A stretch of DNA of 64,000 nucleotides, from assembly GCA_039566865.1 (NCBI GenBank), contig CM076960.1, forward strand, positions 17,528,501-17,592,500. Reading direction: 5' to 3'. Shown here one piece after another: positions 10,760 to 59,785 of this stretch. The stretch comes from Aurelia coerulea (taxonomy: Eukaryota > Cnidaria > Scyphozoa > Semaeostomeae > Ulmaridae). A program made the position numbers and the translations under genes. The first letter of the stretch is position 1; each line of letters opens with the position of its first letter. The notes under the pieces were generated by a model, which was given only the letters and a program-made list of their open reading frames with translations, made no database searches and was not told where the DNA came from.

Positions 10760-12656
10760 TAGAATAACTTATCTGGGATCTATTTCTTGTCTTTGATTGA
10801 TATAACACTTTTTCACAAAATAGTTCACGCAACGATTTCTTCAACTCTTCGAATCTTGGAAGTCCTGAATACCCCAACTTTTGGAACTAAGAGTGTTCCA
10901 TTTTGATATGAAAATGGAACTTTTGGTACTCTAAATTCACGAGGAATGTTGATCTCTGAACTTTGAGGAACTTTGATCTTTGCACTTTGACCTGTTTTTA
11001 AGGGGAATCTATGAATTTAAAAGTGGCTCATGCCACCTGCGCTGCAGTCAAATTTTAGCTTATCCGACACCATCATGTCCTGTTGACGTAGATCAATTAT
11101 CCAAATATGGTTCGGAGTGTGTCACAGCCTACTGTCTTTGCATGGCCACCTTTATCAAAGGCTTTTATATGCTCTGGTTCCCTATAAATTGCTCGCAAAA
11201 GGACAAAACATTCGATTGTTAGGAACAAATAAAATGTTGTCCTGTTTTCAGCTTCAGTACTTCACAAATGTGTATCATTTCCTTGTAAAAATATTACTTT
11301 CTTCAGCAAGCGTGAAAAACTATGTAAAACACCAATGAGATAAATGCTGAATTTTTTCTCTTATATGTTCAATCAATTCCTTCCTAGTGTGATTTGTACC
11401 ACTCTGACATTTTCGCATAGGCGTAGGAGACAGGGGGCTAGCGGGGCTAGGGGGCTACAGCTCCCCAACGTTGGAAAAATCGGCAATAATCGGGCAAAAA
11501 TCCACCTTAACTCGGGCAGAATTTTTGTAAACAATGGATGTTTTGAAGGGCAGCCCCCTCCCAATTTTATCTTCCCCTACGCTCATGAATTTTCGCAAAA
11601 TAATATGCTTCGCTCGTCAGCATTCTCATAAAAACCCACTCGAATCCGCAGGTGACCTCTCCAAAATAAAATAACTTAACAAAATAAAAGGCATTGTAAA
11701 TAAACTTCAAAAATATGTGAAAGACATTGCACAACTATGACACGAAAGTGAACTTTGTACACCGAGGAATTATGCAAAGTAGAAGATTGAAGTAAATGAA
11801 TGAAATTTGTTGCGTTTTTTGTCGAAGTCGACCGATTGAGCAAGATCGAAAAGATTTTGCTAAGGTAGCTCTAAAGATTGCTATTGAATTTTTAACATTA
11901 TACAAATATTGATAGCACTGTCAGCAAGTGAAACATCGCATTTCATTACAAGCCTACTGAGACGTTTTATTACTATGATTTTGATTTTAGATAACGACAA
12001 GGTTCCCTCTGAAAGCAGCATTTCTTTCTATGGCCTGGCCTGCTTGGATTCAAACAATTATTTGGCTCGTTCAGTTTTTTATAATCAATGGAAGTTTTGT
12101 GATTCAAATTGTGAAAACCTGTTCTGTGAGAAACAAAGCTTCTGCAGTTGACTTTTAGGCTAAAGATGGCGACGAGGAACCTTTTACCAAGATGAATTAC
12201 GCTCTTTAATTGAATTCCTATAGAATCACAATGATTCATAATTGTGACGCAATGCATTTGGGTGAAATGTTCCTCGTTTCCATATTTAGCGTAAAAATAC
12301 AAACATAGACACTGACAAAACACAGACTCTCCGAAATAAAAGAACTCTCAACGACAACAGGAGTCTCTTGAGCTTCTGGTCATGATTTTACTTTACTTCA
12401 AAGTTCACCGTTCACAGAACTTTGTAAGAATTTTAGAATAACTTCCTTCTGCGTTTTCTAATCAAGAATTGATAGTGATAAATTTACCTGGCTGGGTGCA
12501 CATCAAATCAGGTTAAACGTACTTGCTTACAAAACAACATTTCGTTGAAAAATTTGAATATTTAGAACAATGTTGAGTAGCAAGCGCTGACCTTTGGCAG
12601 TGCCTCTCTCGGTAAATAAAAACTTTTTTCGACAATCTTTTAAAATGTATTTTAAA
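10760..12656. other. Intergenic DNA with a possible CAGGGGG MITE
   Basis: A GC-rich block near 11417-11585 begins GCATAGGCGTAGGAGACAGG and ends TCCCCTACGCTCATG, weakly inverted, resembling a decayed hAT-type MITE. The rest is AT-rich without recognised genes. Overlapping frames at 11973-12323 are shadows without domains. Confidence 0.3.
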
Positions 12657-12665
12657 GGAAACATT

Positions 12666-14247
12666 GGCATAACGGAATAACCAGACCCAGGACCACTAGG
12701 ACCGGACCCTAACGGACCAGACCCTAGGGGAATGCCCTACCCTCGCTTTTGACATTGGATAGGAAGTTAGTGACCGAAAGGAGGGGAATTTCACTCAAAA
12801 AGACCTCGTACACGAAATCCTTCTGTTCTAAAAAAATCTCGTACACTTTTGCGACCCTCGAATTCACATATATGTTCTGCGACACACTCAGGCCCACTCA
12901 ACTGAGTTCATCGAAGAGAAGCTTTCAGACTGCCCAGCCTCCAAGCTGCAAGTTCATCTCAGCGCCAAGAGTTCAAATTTATCAGGCACGCAAATTTAGC
13001 AGGCATACTTAGGGACTTTGTTAGCTCCCATGGTGGCCCCAGAAAATTATTAGGGGGGAGTTGGTCACATGTATCTTCCAAAATATGGGTTACACTCATC
13101 TTTTTCGATAAGAAACTGAGGTCCGAGGTCGTTAGATAGTTTCTTAAATCTTAGGACATTTCGCTTCCAAAGTTTTAAATTTGTTTTTGCCAATTTGTAA
13201 TGCCGAAAATGTAGAATTAATTTCGTTTTATTAGAACGGCTTCCAAACTATTTGATAAGATCTAAAACAATAGGTAATAACATAACTGGCATTCAAAAAT
13301 AATTGGACAGGGTACAGTAATAGCAACAGTAATAGTATTTTTAAATGAAAATTACGAAAGTTTCGTGGCATTTTGATACAGGCAGTGGGGTAGTATTTTT
13401 CGAAAATTTTAGCTTACTGTTTCTTATGAGCTGTTTCTTGTGAAAATGCATGCCCGTAAGAAGCGGGGGGGGGCAGAGGGGTCTAAGCCCCCCAATAGTT
13501 TTGAAAACAGTGGTGCCACGCCACAAGTATCAATTAGATGTATTGTTCTCTATTGTTCTAAGAACACTCCCCCCAATCAGAAGCTGCTTCCTGCATGCAC
13601 AATACGAGAAAACAAATGCACTACTCAAATGCACATTCTGAGATGTAATATTGGGATCATGGGATTTACCAAAGACAGGTAGGGTCAATGCCCGGGTCAA
13701 TGCGTGGTTTGAGAGAATAGTTCTATTAACATTCCCAAAATCATCACTCTCTCTTTCGAGATCACCTTACCCCATATATCTGCCAATTACCACCTTCACA
13801 ATAAACATTTCGAACAAACATGTTATCAAAAAGCTGCATGCTAAATGATTTTGCAGTCCCAAACTAACTGGCAAAGAGTCAAGAAATTGAGATTGTGGAG
13901 ATGGAATACAACGTGGCTGGCATCACGACGCCATTGCAACAACTTGAATCACCAAGCAAGGCAGAGAGGTAAAATATTTAGGCCATGTAGTTAAATGCTT
14001 TGGCCTAGTGGGCATTGACTTGAGGCTGGATCAAAGTTTGCCTGCTGGTTAGACGATTAAATATACCATGCATCCAGAAGGTAGAATTCACTTACAGCAG
14101 TGACTGTCTTATCTTACTTTGGAGCGAAACTTCTGTGTTGGCCGCCATTGCAATAAACGCTGGAAGGAATGTAATGGGTATTCCCCTTGGGTCTGGTCCG
14201 TTAGGGTCCGGTCCTACTGGTCCGGGGTCTGGTTATTCCGTTATGCC
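12666..14247. mobile_element. 1.58-kb Mutator-like non-autonomous element
   Basis: Terminal inverted repeats of about 72 bp start GGCATAACGGAATAACCAGA on both ends and carry repeats of GGACCGGACCCTAACGGACC. Flanks are an exact 9-bp duplication GGAAACATT (12657-12665 and 14248-14256). A 9-bp duplication with long inverted ends is characteristic of Mutator-like (MULE) elements. The 1.4-kb interior has only short frames (87, 80 and 65 codons) with no transposase signature. It lies just downstream of the RNA-binding-protein gene. Confidence 0.75.
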
Positions 14248-14256
14248 GGAAACATT

Positions 14257-14685
14257 GTATGCATATTTGACCAGGCCTTTTTCTGAAGTAACTTGAAGGC
14301 TTACATGTAACAATCTTATAATATAAAACTTCATACGATCTGGTTGGATGTATAACCTTAATACAAATCCTACTGGGAGTGATTCCTATAAAGTTTGCAA
14401 CCTTGCTTTCGCATTCTACAAATATGAAATGCCAAATATTTGTGCTTATTCTAACCTCTACTTAGCTGAAAAAATTGCATATTTGCGACGACATTCGCCC
14501 ACCACACAGCTTCTGACAGAAATAAAATACATTTATGGTCTTGCCATAAAATAGTTTTCACCTTAAACAATAACAAATATTCAACTTTACACTATAATGT
14601 ATATCCCATGAGAGATGTATTATAAAAATTCCAACAACTTTCGTCAAAATTTATAAACTCATAAATATCACCTCGCTGTTTCCGT
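14257..14685 (-). other. Probable 3' untranslated region of the RNA-binding-protein gene
   Basis: Lies between the stop codon and the 1.58-kb element. It is AT-rich with no recognised element. Its extent as 3' UTR is inferred only from position. Confidence 0.35.
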
Positions 14686-51480
<36,795 letters not shown>

Positions 51481-51720
51481 ATTTCAAGCTTCTCGTGTTA
51501 GGGTTCTGTGTTCTCTGTCTTACGCGGACTTCTAAATACCGAGCATTGACAAGTGAACTCCTGTCTAAAGTCAACTCTCTTAGTCATGTGATCAATTTTC
51601 TGATTGCTCAAACACGGGGGTTACGTTACTCTGCATCAATCCGCAAATTCGAAAACAAAGCAATTAACTATTAAGTCAACACTGACATTCGCTCAAAAAT
51701 GACTAATAAACTCTTCTCTC
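51481..51720 (-). promoter_or_regulatory. 5' UTR and presumed promoter of the RNA-binding-protein gene
   Basis: Directly upstream (minus strand) of the start codon, with a TGA in frame at 51484-51486. Further up are TCACATGA (E-box-like, about 51587-51594) and GAGCAATCAG (CCAAT-like, inverted). No TATA box was seen and the transcription start is unknown. A noncoding first exon further upstream cannot be excluded. Confidence 0.35.
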
Positions 51721-52761
51721 TACAACTGAAATCAGCCACGTTTTAAGTTGTCAAGGGCCAATTTAAATATTTCAAAATAAAAAACGAAAAATTCTCAAAT
51801 TTCAAAAATAATCCTGCGATGACAACACACGTATAGATTCGTGTGTTCAATAGTCGCAATCACATCGCAAATAGTGACGTATTGGAATCTAAGACAACCG
51901 CGAGAACATGTTTTAATTCAAAGGAAACTCACACTGATATAAAACTCTACATTGGGTTACCTACACTTGACTGCCAACTCTCCCGAGGGGGAATCCTGTT
52001 TCATGTGTCCAACAATTCAGAAACGTATTCTTTTAAACACAGCTTACGAGAAACTCAACCCTCAGATGATTCACATATCAAGAAACTCCAGTACTGGGAA
52101 AATATCACATTTTACTGATTTATCATCAAAAAATGATTCATTTTAATAAGGGAATCCTTAGCATGTTCTTTGCTTTATTTGCACTTCAGGAATGTTTTTG
52201 CCGTTTTGAGAAAAGTTGGGAAATAAAGGCCCGCACTGAAGCGACTTGTGTAGTGAGTCAGGATAGCAAGCATCTTCAAGCAAGATCCGAAACACAGCCT
52301 ACCATGGTGGTTTTCTCTTCAAACATATCTTAGATTTGGAGTTCGCAGAGGCGCCGGAGGCTCCATGATGCGGCGGGGGCAGGAATCGCAGAAAGGGCAC
52401 CTTAGGGTGTCAAAAGTTGCCGTTGAAAATAATCGGGAATCTTCATTTAGGATATTGTGCTCAACATCTATTTCGACACGGGTGTCGCCAGCCCAAAAAG
52501 CTGGGGCGGAAAGGTATAAGGGGGTCTGGGAAAAAATACTCCTGGCCACGCCCTTTAGACCCTCGGAAAACGTGCCAAACGCCCTTCAGACACTCGGAGA
52601 ACATGATGGGAATGCTCTTTTTATTAATTTATCTATTTTGATATTTCTGGAAAAGCAACCATCTCAAGCAGAATTTTTTACAACAGCGGGCATTTTGGTG
52701 TAACAAAAATCGAAACAGAGAAGAACATCATATATTTATTTACGAGGAAGGAAAAAATATG
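51720..52761. other. Intergenic DNA upstream of the gene
   Basis: AT-rich until about 52320, then a GC-richer patch (GGCGCCGGAGGCTCCATGAT at 52349) that may be a decayed MITE end. Frames at 52319-52703 overlap on both strands and have no domain. Confidence 0.3.
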
Positions 52762-52769
52762 GTTAGAAA

Positions 52770-53432
52770 CAGCGGCGTGGCCAGGGAAAATTAAGTGGGA
52801 GGGGAACGTAAAATCAGGGGGTGTGGGGGCGAAGCCCCAGGAAATTTTTTGGGGCCACGCCCTTTACTTTGGCTTAGAATGCACCTTCCAATATCATGCT
52901 TGCCTTTAGCGACGAGGAAACCTTGATCGTTTCGTAACAGTTATCCTATGAATCAGAGCGCGAGGAAAATTTTTGAAGAAATATCTTTTACTTTGGCTTA
53001 GAATGCATCTCCCAATATTATGCTTGCCTTTAGCGACAAGGAAGCCTTGATCTTTTTGTTACAGTTATGCTATAAATCAGAGCACGAAGAAAATTTTTGA
53101 AGAAGTATCCTTTACTTTGGCTTAGAATGCATCTCCCGATATCATGCTTGCCTTTAGCGACAAGGAAGCCTTGATCTTTTTGTTACAATTATCCTATGAA
53201 TCAGAGCACAAGGAAATTTTTTAAAGAAAGATCCTTTACTTTGGCTTAAAATGCATCTCCCAATGTCATGCTTGCCAGTGGTAAAATGGAAGATTTGACA
53301 TTTCTCGGAAAATTCTTACCCAACCTATACGCAGCTATTTTCTCCTCGGTTTTAGAGGAATCTCGAGGACCATCTTCCGACAAAAGTGGGGGGCAATTGC
53401 CCCCCCATACCCCCACCGTGGCCACGCCACTG
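52770..53432. mobile_element. hAT-like non-autonomous element, 663 bp
   Basis: Ends CAGCGGCGTGGCC and GGCCACGCCACTG are inverted, of the CAG...CTG type. Flanked by an exact 8-bp duplication GTTAGAAA (52762-52769 and 53433-53440). Subterminal GGGGGTGTGGGGGCGAAGCC and GGGGCAATTGCCCCCCC blocks follow. The middle is a 124-bp tandem array. Ends and duplication length fit the hAT superfamily. No transposase. Confidence 0.8.
52867..53277. repeat. 124-bp tandem array inside the hAT-like element
   Basis: Units start CTTTGGCTTAGAATGCA at 52867, 52991, 53115 and 53239: three full units and part of a fourth. Each contains ATCATGCTTGCCTTTAGCGA and AATCAGAGC. A diverged single unit appears near 58600-58760 (GGCTTAGAGCGCTTCTCCCG; TTTGTTTGGCTCAGAATGCC). 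Confidence 0.8.
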
Positions 53433-53440
53433 GTTAGAAA

Positions 53441-54514
53441 TTGAAATTTAAGGCCTTTCTCGAAATCTTCAATAAAGGAATTGAGAATTCAGGAGGAAGG
53501 CCAGTTATCACAAAAGTTTCAAGTCAATAAAAATCTACCCTTCCCAATCTTTTTGACTGATTTCGAGAAATTATAACATCGACTCTGTGAAAACTGTGGT
53601 CGACATGTCAAACCCCAGACCACCCCGCGGCGACGCTACTGTCCTTCGCACGTACTGTAATCTTGAGAGCAGAAGGAATCGTTCTATTATTGTGACTGCG
53701 GACGAGAAACAACTCGCTTCCAACTAACAGGCGCGATTAATCAATAGTTTTCTGAAATGCATTTTTTGGAAAGGGCACTTTGCTGCCCCCGCGCTGCCCC
53801 CGTACCACTAGGGCAACGGGGGCAGCTGCCCCCGCTGCCCCCGTGGCTTCGGCGCCCTTGGGAGTTCGTTCGAAGGTAGGGACCGGGTCATTTTTCAAAG
53901 CCGGGAAAGGTAGAAAGAAACATACTTCGGTTGATAAGATTCTACTCAAAACAAGAAATGGAATTTTTAGCTCTTTTCTGGTCTCAAACCCCTTCCTCGA
54001 ACGATTGATCCATTTTTGGTCTTCCTTGGAGTCCAACTGAAGGAAGTATAATGACAAACAAGTAAATAAAGTAAAATATAAGCACTTAGATGCGAATTGA
54101 AATAAGCACGACGTTTCGAGCATAGCCCGTTATCAAGCAAAGTATACCTTGTCAAAAATTTCTCAAATATTAACATGCGTTACTAATTGCATCTTGCGTA
54201 ACTGATAGCCTCATTCGCAGGCCGAACTGGAAAGAGGTTCATGTACGAACGAAGTTATAATGTTGTCATGGCAGCTAACAGTAGTAGCTACGGAGCAAGC
54301 AGAGTCCATGTTCCCAATAGACTGACGAGATAGTCCAAGTTGTCGCAATAACGACAACAACTACAACAACAACAACAGTTTTTGCTCAAACTGGGACTCA
54401 TGGACTTTCACAAAAAAATTGGGACGGAAAGGGCATTAATTTTTGTATTCGCTCTGAAACGAGGTTCAGTCGTTATCATGGCAACCTTCAGCATTTGGAA
54501 ATTCTCAATGCTGT
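53441..54514. other. Intergenic DNA with a GC-rich CCCCCGCTGC patch
   Basis: At 53780-53875 words such as GCTGCCCCCGCGCTGCCCCC and GGGGGCAGCTGCCCCCG form an irregular inverted repeat. Frames through it (Ala/Pro/Val-rich) are low-complexity artefacts. The rest is not recognised. Confidence 0.4.
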
Positions 54515-54523
54515 GGTAAGCTC

Positions 54524-55049
54524 AGCATAGGTTCCAAATCTTTAAAAAGGCTGGTGTAAAATTGAGTGACCTATTTCTTTGAACTAAACAACTTCAAGGA
54601 AACTTTAGCTATTTTGCTATAATTCTACCGTTGGAAATTTCTGAAATCTTCGATATTTTCAGAATTAGAGTGCTTTTCTTCTTTTTCAAGAGTTCAAGAA
54701 AAAATTTGAAAAAAAACTTAAAACCATCGTAATTTCAAAACTGTTTGACGTAACATGAAATAATTTCGAGGAAACCCTTAGTTTATGAATGCCTACAATA
54801 TGGTATCAAGCAAAAGTCTGTCACTCATCTGGTTTATGATTTAGAAATTTGATGACGTCACATCCTCAAATGAGTTGAAACGTAAGATACGCTGCAATTT
54901 CCAAAAATATTCAAAATTTCTGAAAAGTCCAACGGTAGAATTATAGATAAGTATCTAAAGTTTCTTTCAAGCCATTCAATCAGAAAAAATAGGTCATTGA
55001 ATTTTACACCCACCTTTTTACGCCGAGATAAAGATTTGAAACCTATGCT
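54524..55049. mobile_element. 525-bp Mutator-like MITE, copy C
   Basis: AGCATAGGTTCCAAATCTTT and AAAGATTTGAAACCTATGCT ends, exact 9-bp duplication GGTAAGCTC (54515-54523 and 55050-55058), 526 bp. Orientation is opposite to copies A and B (it contains GATGACGTCACATCC, and TAAAGTTTCTTTCAAGCC at the right). Confidence 0.85.
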
Positions 55050-55059
55050 GGTAAGCTCA

Positions 55060-56440
55060 AGGAAGCGAAGTGGCCTTCAAAATAAGGAACTCCTGGTTGA
55101 ATGTGAAAGGTCTGTTGATTCTTGGATTGAGGAAACATTCATCTGGATACTTGTGGCTTTTGTTCATGGCTAACACCACTGAAAACTTGAATTTTGAGGC
55201 GTTTTAGCATCGGAGGCTTGAGCCAACAACTTACACCCATCTGCCATTGTCTGGAGCACTCAGCTTTTCGTACAGTGTTGTAATGGTTTTCATATCCGAA
55301 CATGAAATCGAAGGAGATAATTTCGTCCTAATTTTCCATGTGAAAGTCCATGAGTCGTACTTTGAGCGTCCATCAATCCATCAAAAGCGATAACTACGAA
55401 CTTGTAATCAATATAAGTTCGAAACGAAACGAAAATAAACGAAGATTCCCTGGACCAATTTTTACGAAAATGGCACCCTTGGCAAGACCAATTTTGGCCA
55501 TTCTCTGGACCAATATTGTCAAATTTGTACTAAATATGATATCATGACCGTTCGCTAGAACAATATTGTCAAGAATGATACCCTTGGCTAGACCGTTGCT
55601 AGGTCAAAATTGCAAAAAAGTATAACCTGGCCTAGATTAGAGGTCCGAAATAGTATACCTTTCGTCGCGGCACATCCTCAGACCCAGGGACCCCCCCCCC
55701 CTCCCGTGGTTCTGGAAAGCTGATTGCAGAGGATCTTAAGTGGGGATCCTATTTTGTAATGAATCCTCCTTAACTCCATGATTAACCCAACCCCAAGTTA
55801 AAGACAAATTTATTTGGATAAAGGTTTGCTTCAAGATTTAAGATCATTTAACTGCAACCAAGATTGTTGCTTCTCTTGGCAAAATTTGATGTTTGCTGTA
55901 ATCCTTGGTTTTGACATCGAGCTCCAGTGATTACCTAATACCAGTTAAATCATATCAAATATTGATACAAGCATCTGACCAATCAAAATCAGATAACTGT
56001 ATCATAGAATTTTACACCACAACCTTATTAAAGATTTGAAACCTATGCCTGTGTTGCCAATGTTAAAAGTTTAAAACAGTACCATAAATTTTCTTATCTA
56101 CAATCTTGGCCAAAATGCTTGGGACAAGTCACAAAATTGAATTGCACTACTTCGATCTTTGATAACGTGCTCCCCGCTCCTCCCGTTTCAATGTTGCTTG
56201 AATCAAACACCAATCGACCTTCTCAACATTGAATTAGGGGGAAGGGGGGTCATAAGGTTCTAAACGTATGTTTTTGCCTCGATATTTTAGGAAACATAAT
56301 GAAAACATTGAAATTTGCCTATGCCCAGCTTCTTTTGGCCAGGATTTTAGACAGCACATCCACTGTCAAATGGACTTGATTGTTACAACTGATATCAAAT
56401 CAATGCCGCTCGTTTCGGAAAAATTTCAGACACTTTTTGG
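55060..56440. other. Intergenic DNA with decayed repeats
   Basis: At 55366-55420 is a fragment of the GACTGATTA MITE family (AGCGATAACTACGAACTTGT). From 55450 to 55640 lies a degenerate tandem of TGGACCAAT / CTTGGCAAGACCAAT words. At 56004-56049 is a solo right end of the 525-bp MITE family (GATTTGAAACCTATGC). No gene was recognised. Confidence 0.4.
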
Positions 56441-56448
56441 GACATCCT

Positions 56449-56794
56449 CCCAGGGGGGACACTCGGCTCATACGCATACGGGGGGGTCAGTCCGAGAAAT
56501 TTTCAGGAGCCCCAAAAATATCAGTTTAGCTTCATTACAACCCAAAAATATCAGCTCATTTTATACCTTGACATCTGTAAACGAACATAAAATATCCTGA
56601 AACAATGCAAATTGAGGCCAGGATTGTCTCTAAAGCACCCAAAAATATCATTTTCAAAATATTTGATGCCCAAAAATATCAAAAACATAATTTCAGTTTA
56701 TTTGGACCCAAAAATATCACTTTTGGCAATATTCTGACCCAAAAATATCGGACTTACCTCCCCGTATGTGCATGTGCTGAGTGCCCCCCCTGGG
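56449..56794. mobile_element. 8-bp-TSD element with repeated CAAAAATATC
   Basis: CCCAGGGGGGACACTCGGCT...CATACGCATACGGGG at the left is inverted at the right (CCCCGTATGTGCATGTGCTG; GAGTGCCCCCCCTGGG). Flanked by an exact 8-bp duplication GACATCCT (56441-56448 and 56795-56802). The 250-bp interior carries the word CCAAAAATATC seven times at irregular spacing. Superfamily uncertain. Confidence 0.7.
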
Positions 56795-56958
56795 GACATC
56801 CTGTAGGCTTCTTGCTTGGGACACCAAAAAGACGGATTCAAATTGTGAATATTCTTAGGGACACACAGTATACGTGTTCCTCCTAATTCCTATCACATTA
56901 TAAAGTTAACGCTTTCGACCACGTCATAATAATAACAATGTCACCCTGGGCATGAATA

Positions 56959-57174
56959 TTGGTGTTGCCAAAAGAGGAAACAATGACTTGGAAACCTATT
57001 GGCAAAAAAACTGGTCACATATCTGTCACGAACGTACCACAGGAAGAGTATATTTTTCACACAAAAATTTGCATTGGTTCTATGTTTGAAACCAAAATGC
57101 AAGGTCTAGAATTGTCAAATACTTATGGATATGTTGATGTGGTTGTTGCACAAGACATAGTGACAAAATGTTAG
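56959..57174 (+). other. Unassigned open frame
   Basis: Plus frame of about 70 codons (TWKPIGKKTGHISVTNVPQE; ending VDVVVAQDIVTKC) with protein-like composition. No domain or splice context is recognised. It could be a transposon-derived fragment. Confidence 0.2.
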
Positions 57175-57570
57175 CCTTTGCGGTCCTAAGGTAATTCTGT
57201 CTTTAGTCAAGTCACTTGGAGTATATTATAAATGATTTCAAACCTACAGAACTATGAATAAAGAACCGGGTTTTATTAGACTGATCTTATTGCGATGAGT
57301 CCCTTTTATCCCTGCGGTAGACCTGGTTCAACAGGGACTCAGAATGAAACTGTGAAAAGCTGGCCCTGCAATATACATTCATCAGTCGAATTATAATGGA
57401 ATCACGGCCTCCACAAATCTCGCTATCTGATTGGATTGCTAGGAAATTGTGTGTTTTGGCCTAAATAGGGTCGGGTTTTTCAGAGTAATATTACGAGTCT
57501 TTGTTGACAGAAGCACCATCGTCAAACCAAAGAGCACAGGGAAGGAAGGAACTCAAGGTCGTAAGTCTAA

Positions 57571-57640
57571 CCGGGTGTCCCAAAATAATGCAGACGCGTT
57601 CAAAAATCACTAAACTTTGAATCATTCTTTAAAGTTTCAT
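57571..57640. mobile_element. Left end of a CCGGGTGTCCC mariner-like MITE
   Basis: CCGGGTGTCCCAAAATAATG preceded by AA, followed by TTCAAAAATCACTAAACTTT, as in the left part of 23539-24081. No right end was found within 600 bp. Confidence 0.5.
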
Positions 57641-59780
57641 TTTGGGCCCATAACCAAATTATGTTTTCATTGATTACATATCCTTTCAGTAGTTGGAAGC
57701 TGCATGGCTTTGAAGCATATTGTGAAAAGGAACGGGTCAGATAGCTTTCAGTGTCCATATCACATCCAGAAAAACAAACAAAATAACAGGCAAACAAACA
57801 AATAAAAAAACCGAAAAAACAAACAACACGTGGTGCTTGCTTTGTTTTCGTTAGTTGCGAGGGGTGTCAGTCTTTCAAAAAAGCACACGATATTTCGAAA
57901 ATGATAGATTTTAGGATTAGGGGATCCTAAGAAATGTTTTCCTCAAGGCGTACCAAATTTTTAGGAAATGATAGGCCCCTCGGTTTGGCTTCAGGTAGAT
58001 AGGCTCTGTATCGTTGCTACTGTTCTTGCCATAATATTTGCTCTGTTTTCTTTCAGCAAAGGTCTTCCGTATAATCACCATAAACAGCAAACAGAGAGAA
58101 TGCTTCGATTAGTCACTCTAGCCGGTAAATTTTGTCAGTTTCCTGTGCAGCTTTCTTTCGTCTGTTTATACTGGAAAATTTCAGACGTATGCCACTTCCT
58201 TATAATCATCAATAACAACCAATGCACAATGTTCCTTTTTCTATCAAAATTTGGCAAAGAGACTGAAGCCACCGAAATCAACAAATTGTTCTGATGAATC
58301 CGTTTCGTGAGAACCTCAACATCTGCCAGAAGGTTCAGTTCTTCACAGACTTTGCAGAGGTTTACACTGAACGTTTTATGCTCAAGAGCTCAAATATCAA
58401 ATAACCAGCAAACAAGCAAAATCTCTTATCTATTTGAATTTTGTCACAGCTTTCTTGCCTATATGGTTCTTATTAATGACAACGAAGTGCCTCAGAATCA
58501 TCAAGAGGGAATCATTCTTCTTTACCCCCATAAACAGCAGCGTGGCAAGGCCAAACCAACTGTTGGAGGTATCAAAACGAGGGGGCCTGGGGTGGAGCCT
58601 GGCTTAGAGCGCTTCTCCCGATGTCATGTTCACTGGTGGTAAACAGAATTGATTTTTTTATGAATTAGCATCTCCAGGAAAATTCTCGGGTAGATATCTC
58701 TTTGTTTGGCTCAGAATGCCTCTATCCATCCTACATTTACCAGAGATAAATTGGAAACTTTGGCCTTTAACAGTTTTCCATCAATCACCACCCTTATAAC
58801 TTAGAAAGCTTCTTCTCGCAATCGAATGTTGCCTGCCCCCAAAATGGAAACGTTGAAAACGTTTCTCCTAGTCCAGGAAAATTAAACAAACCCTGAACCC
58901 GACCCCCGGAGGGTACTCGGTATATTTGTCCGACGGGGATGTGCCATTTTTAAGGGTATCGCTTTTCACAATTTCTTCTAGCACAGGGTATCAAAATAGG
59001 GCACTTTTTCTACAAAAGGTTGTCAAAACATGTCAAAAGGGGATATGTTGCTCGATCGTGTCGTTTTTCGGTAAAATTTTCATGTTTTGGAGTATACTTT
59101 GCACCAATTTTTTCTAGAATCGGGTATCATTTTGAGCGAAAAATTCTGGAGCAGGGTAAAAACAATATTCTCAGAAATACCCTTGCATTTCAAAAAATAG
59201 ATTTAACTCTCCTCTCCCCCTGGCGCTCCAACAAACGATGTCCTCATAAAAAAAGAACACGTGCATCAAAAGAAGACGACCAGACGACCAGACGACCAGA
59301 GGCTGAAAGCGCGAAGATCTGAAAATGTTGCGTGATCATCGGAACGAGGAAATAACCACACCTGCTCACGACGTCACGATGTTCTCTTGCTTTCACACAT
59401 CAAACAAAGCCCGAATATTGTTACCTCCCTCCATCTCAACAATTTCCAGAGATGGGCCATAACTGTACTTTTTTCGCCCCGGATATACCCTAAAGATCGA
59501 CCACTATCCACAATGCTCTTTGAGAGACATACCACGAACACGGGCTGCAGGGACTAAATCAAAATGAAATGTTTAAATTTACGCAAGTAGTGTAGTATAC
59601 ATAGTGTACTTTATAGTGTACTATATAGTGTACGGTTAGAAGAAGGCCTAACTACTAAAAACAAGGCACCGGTTTGGCCTTTTGCGCTTTTAGTCTCTTC
59701 TCTTCTAGTGCTGACTAGTTTCACGCATGTCGCATTAGGGTAGGGTATCTTTGGAGCAACTCCCTCTCCGAACATCTGTA
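57641..59780. other. Intergenic DNA with repeat fragments
   Basis: Contains a diverged single unit of the 124-bp repeat (about 58600-58760) and a short 8-bp tandem GACGACCA x3 at about 59274-59298. The longer frames (57968-58294, 58307-58642) are open but without recognised domains. Confidence 0.35.
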
Positions 59781-59785
59781 CATAC

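Noticed and set aside
52867..53277. Regularly spaced repeats considered as a CRISPR-like array
   Set aside because: The 124-bp units are contiguous tandem copies without unique spacers, inside a hAT-like element in a eukaryotic genome.
53737..54123. 128-codon minus frame with an Ala/Gly/Val-rich stretch
   Set aside because: Driven by the GC-rich CCCCCGCTGC low-complexity patch; no domain.
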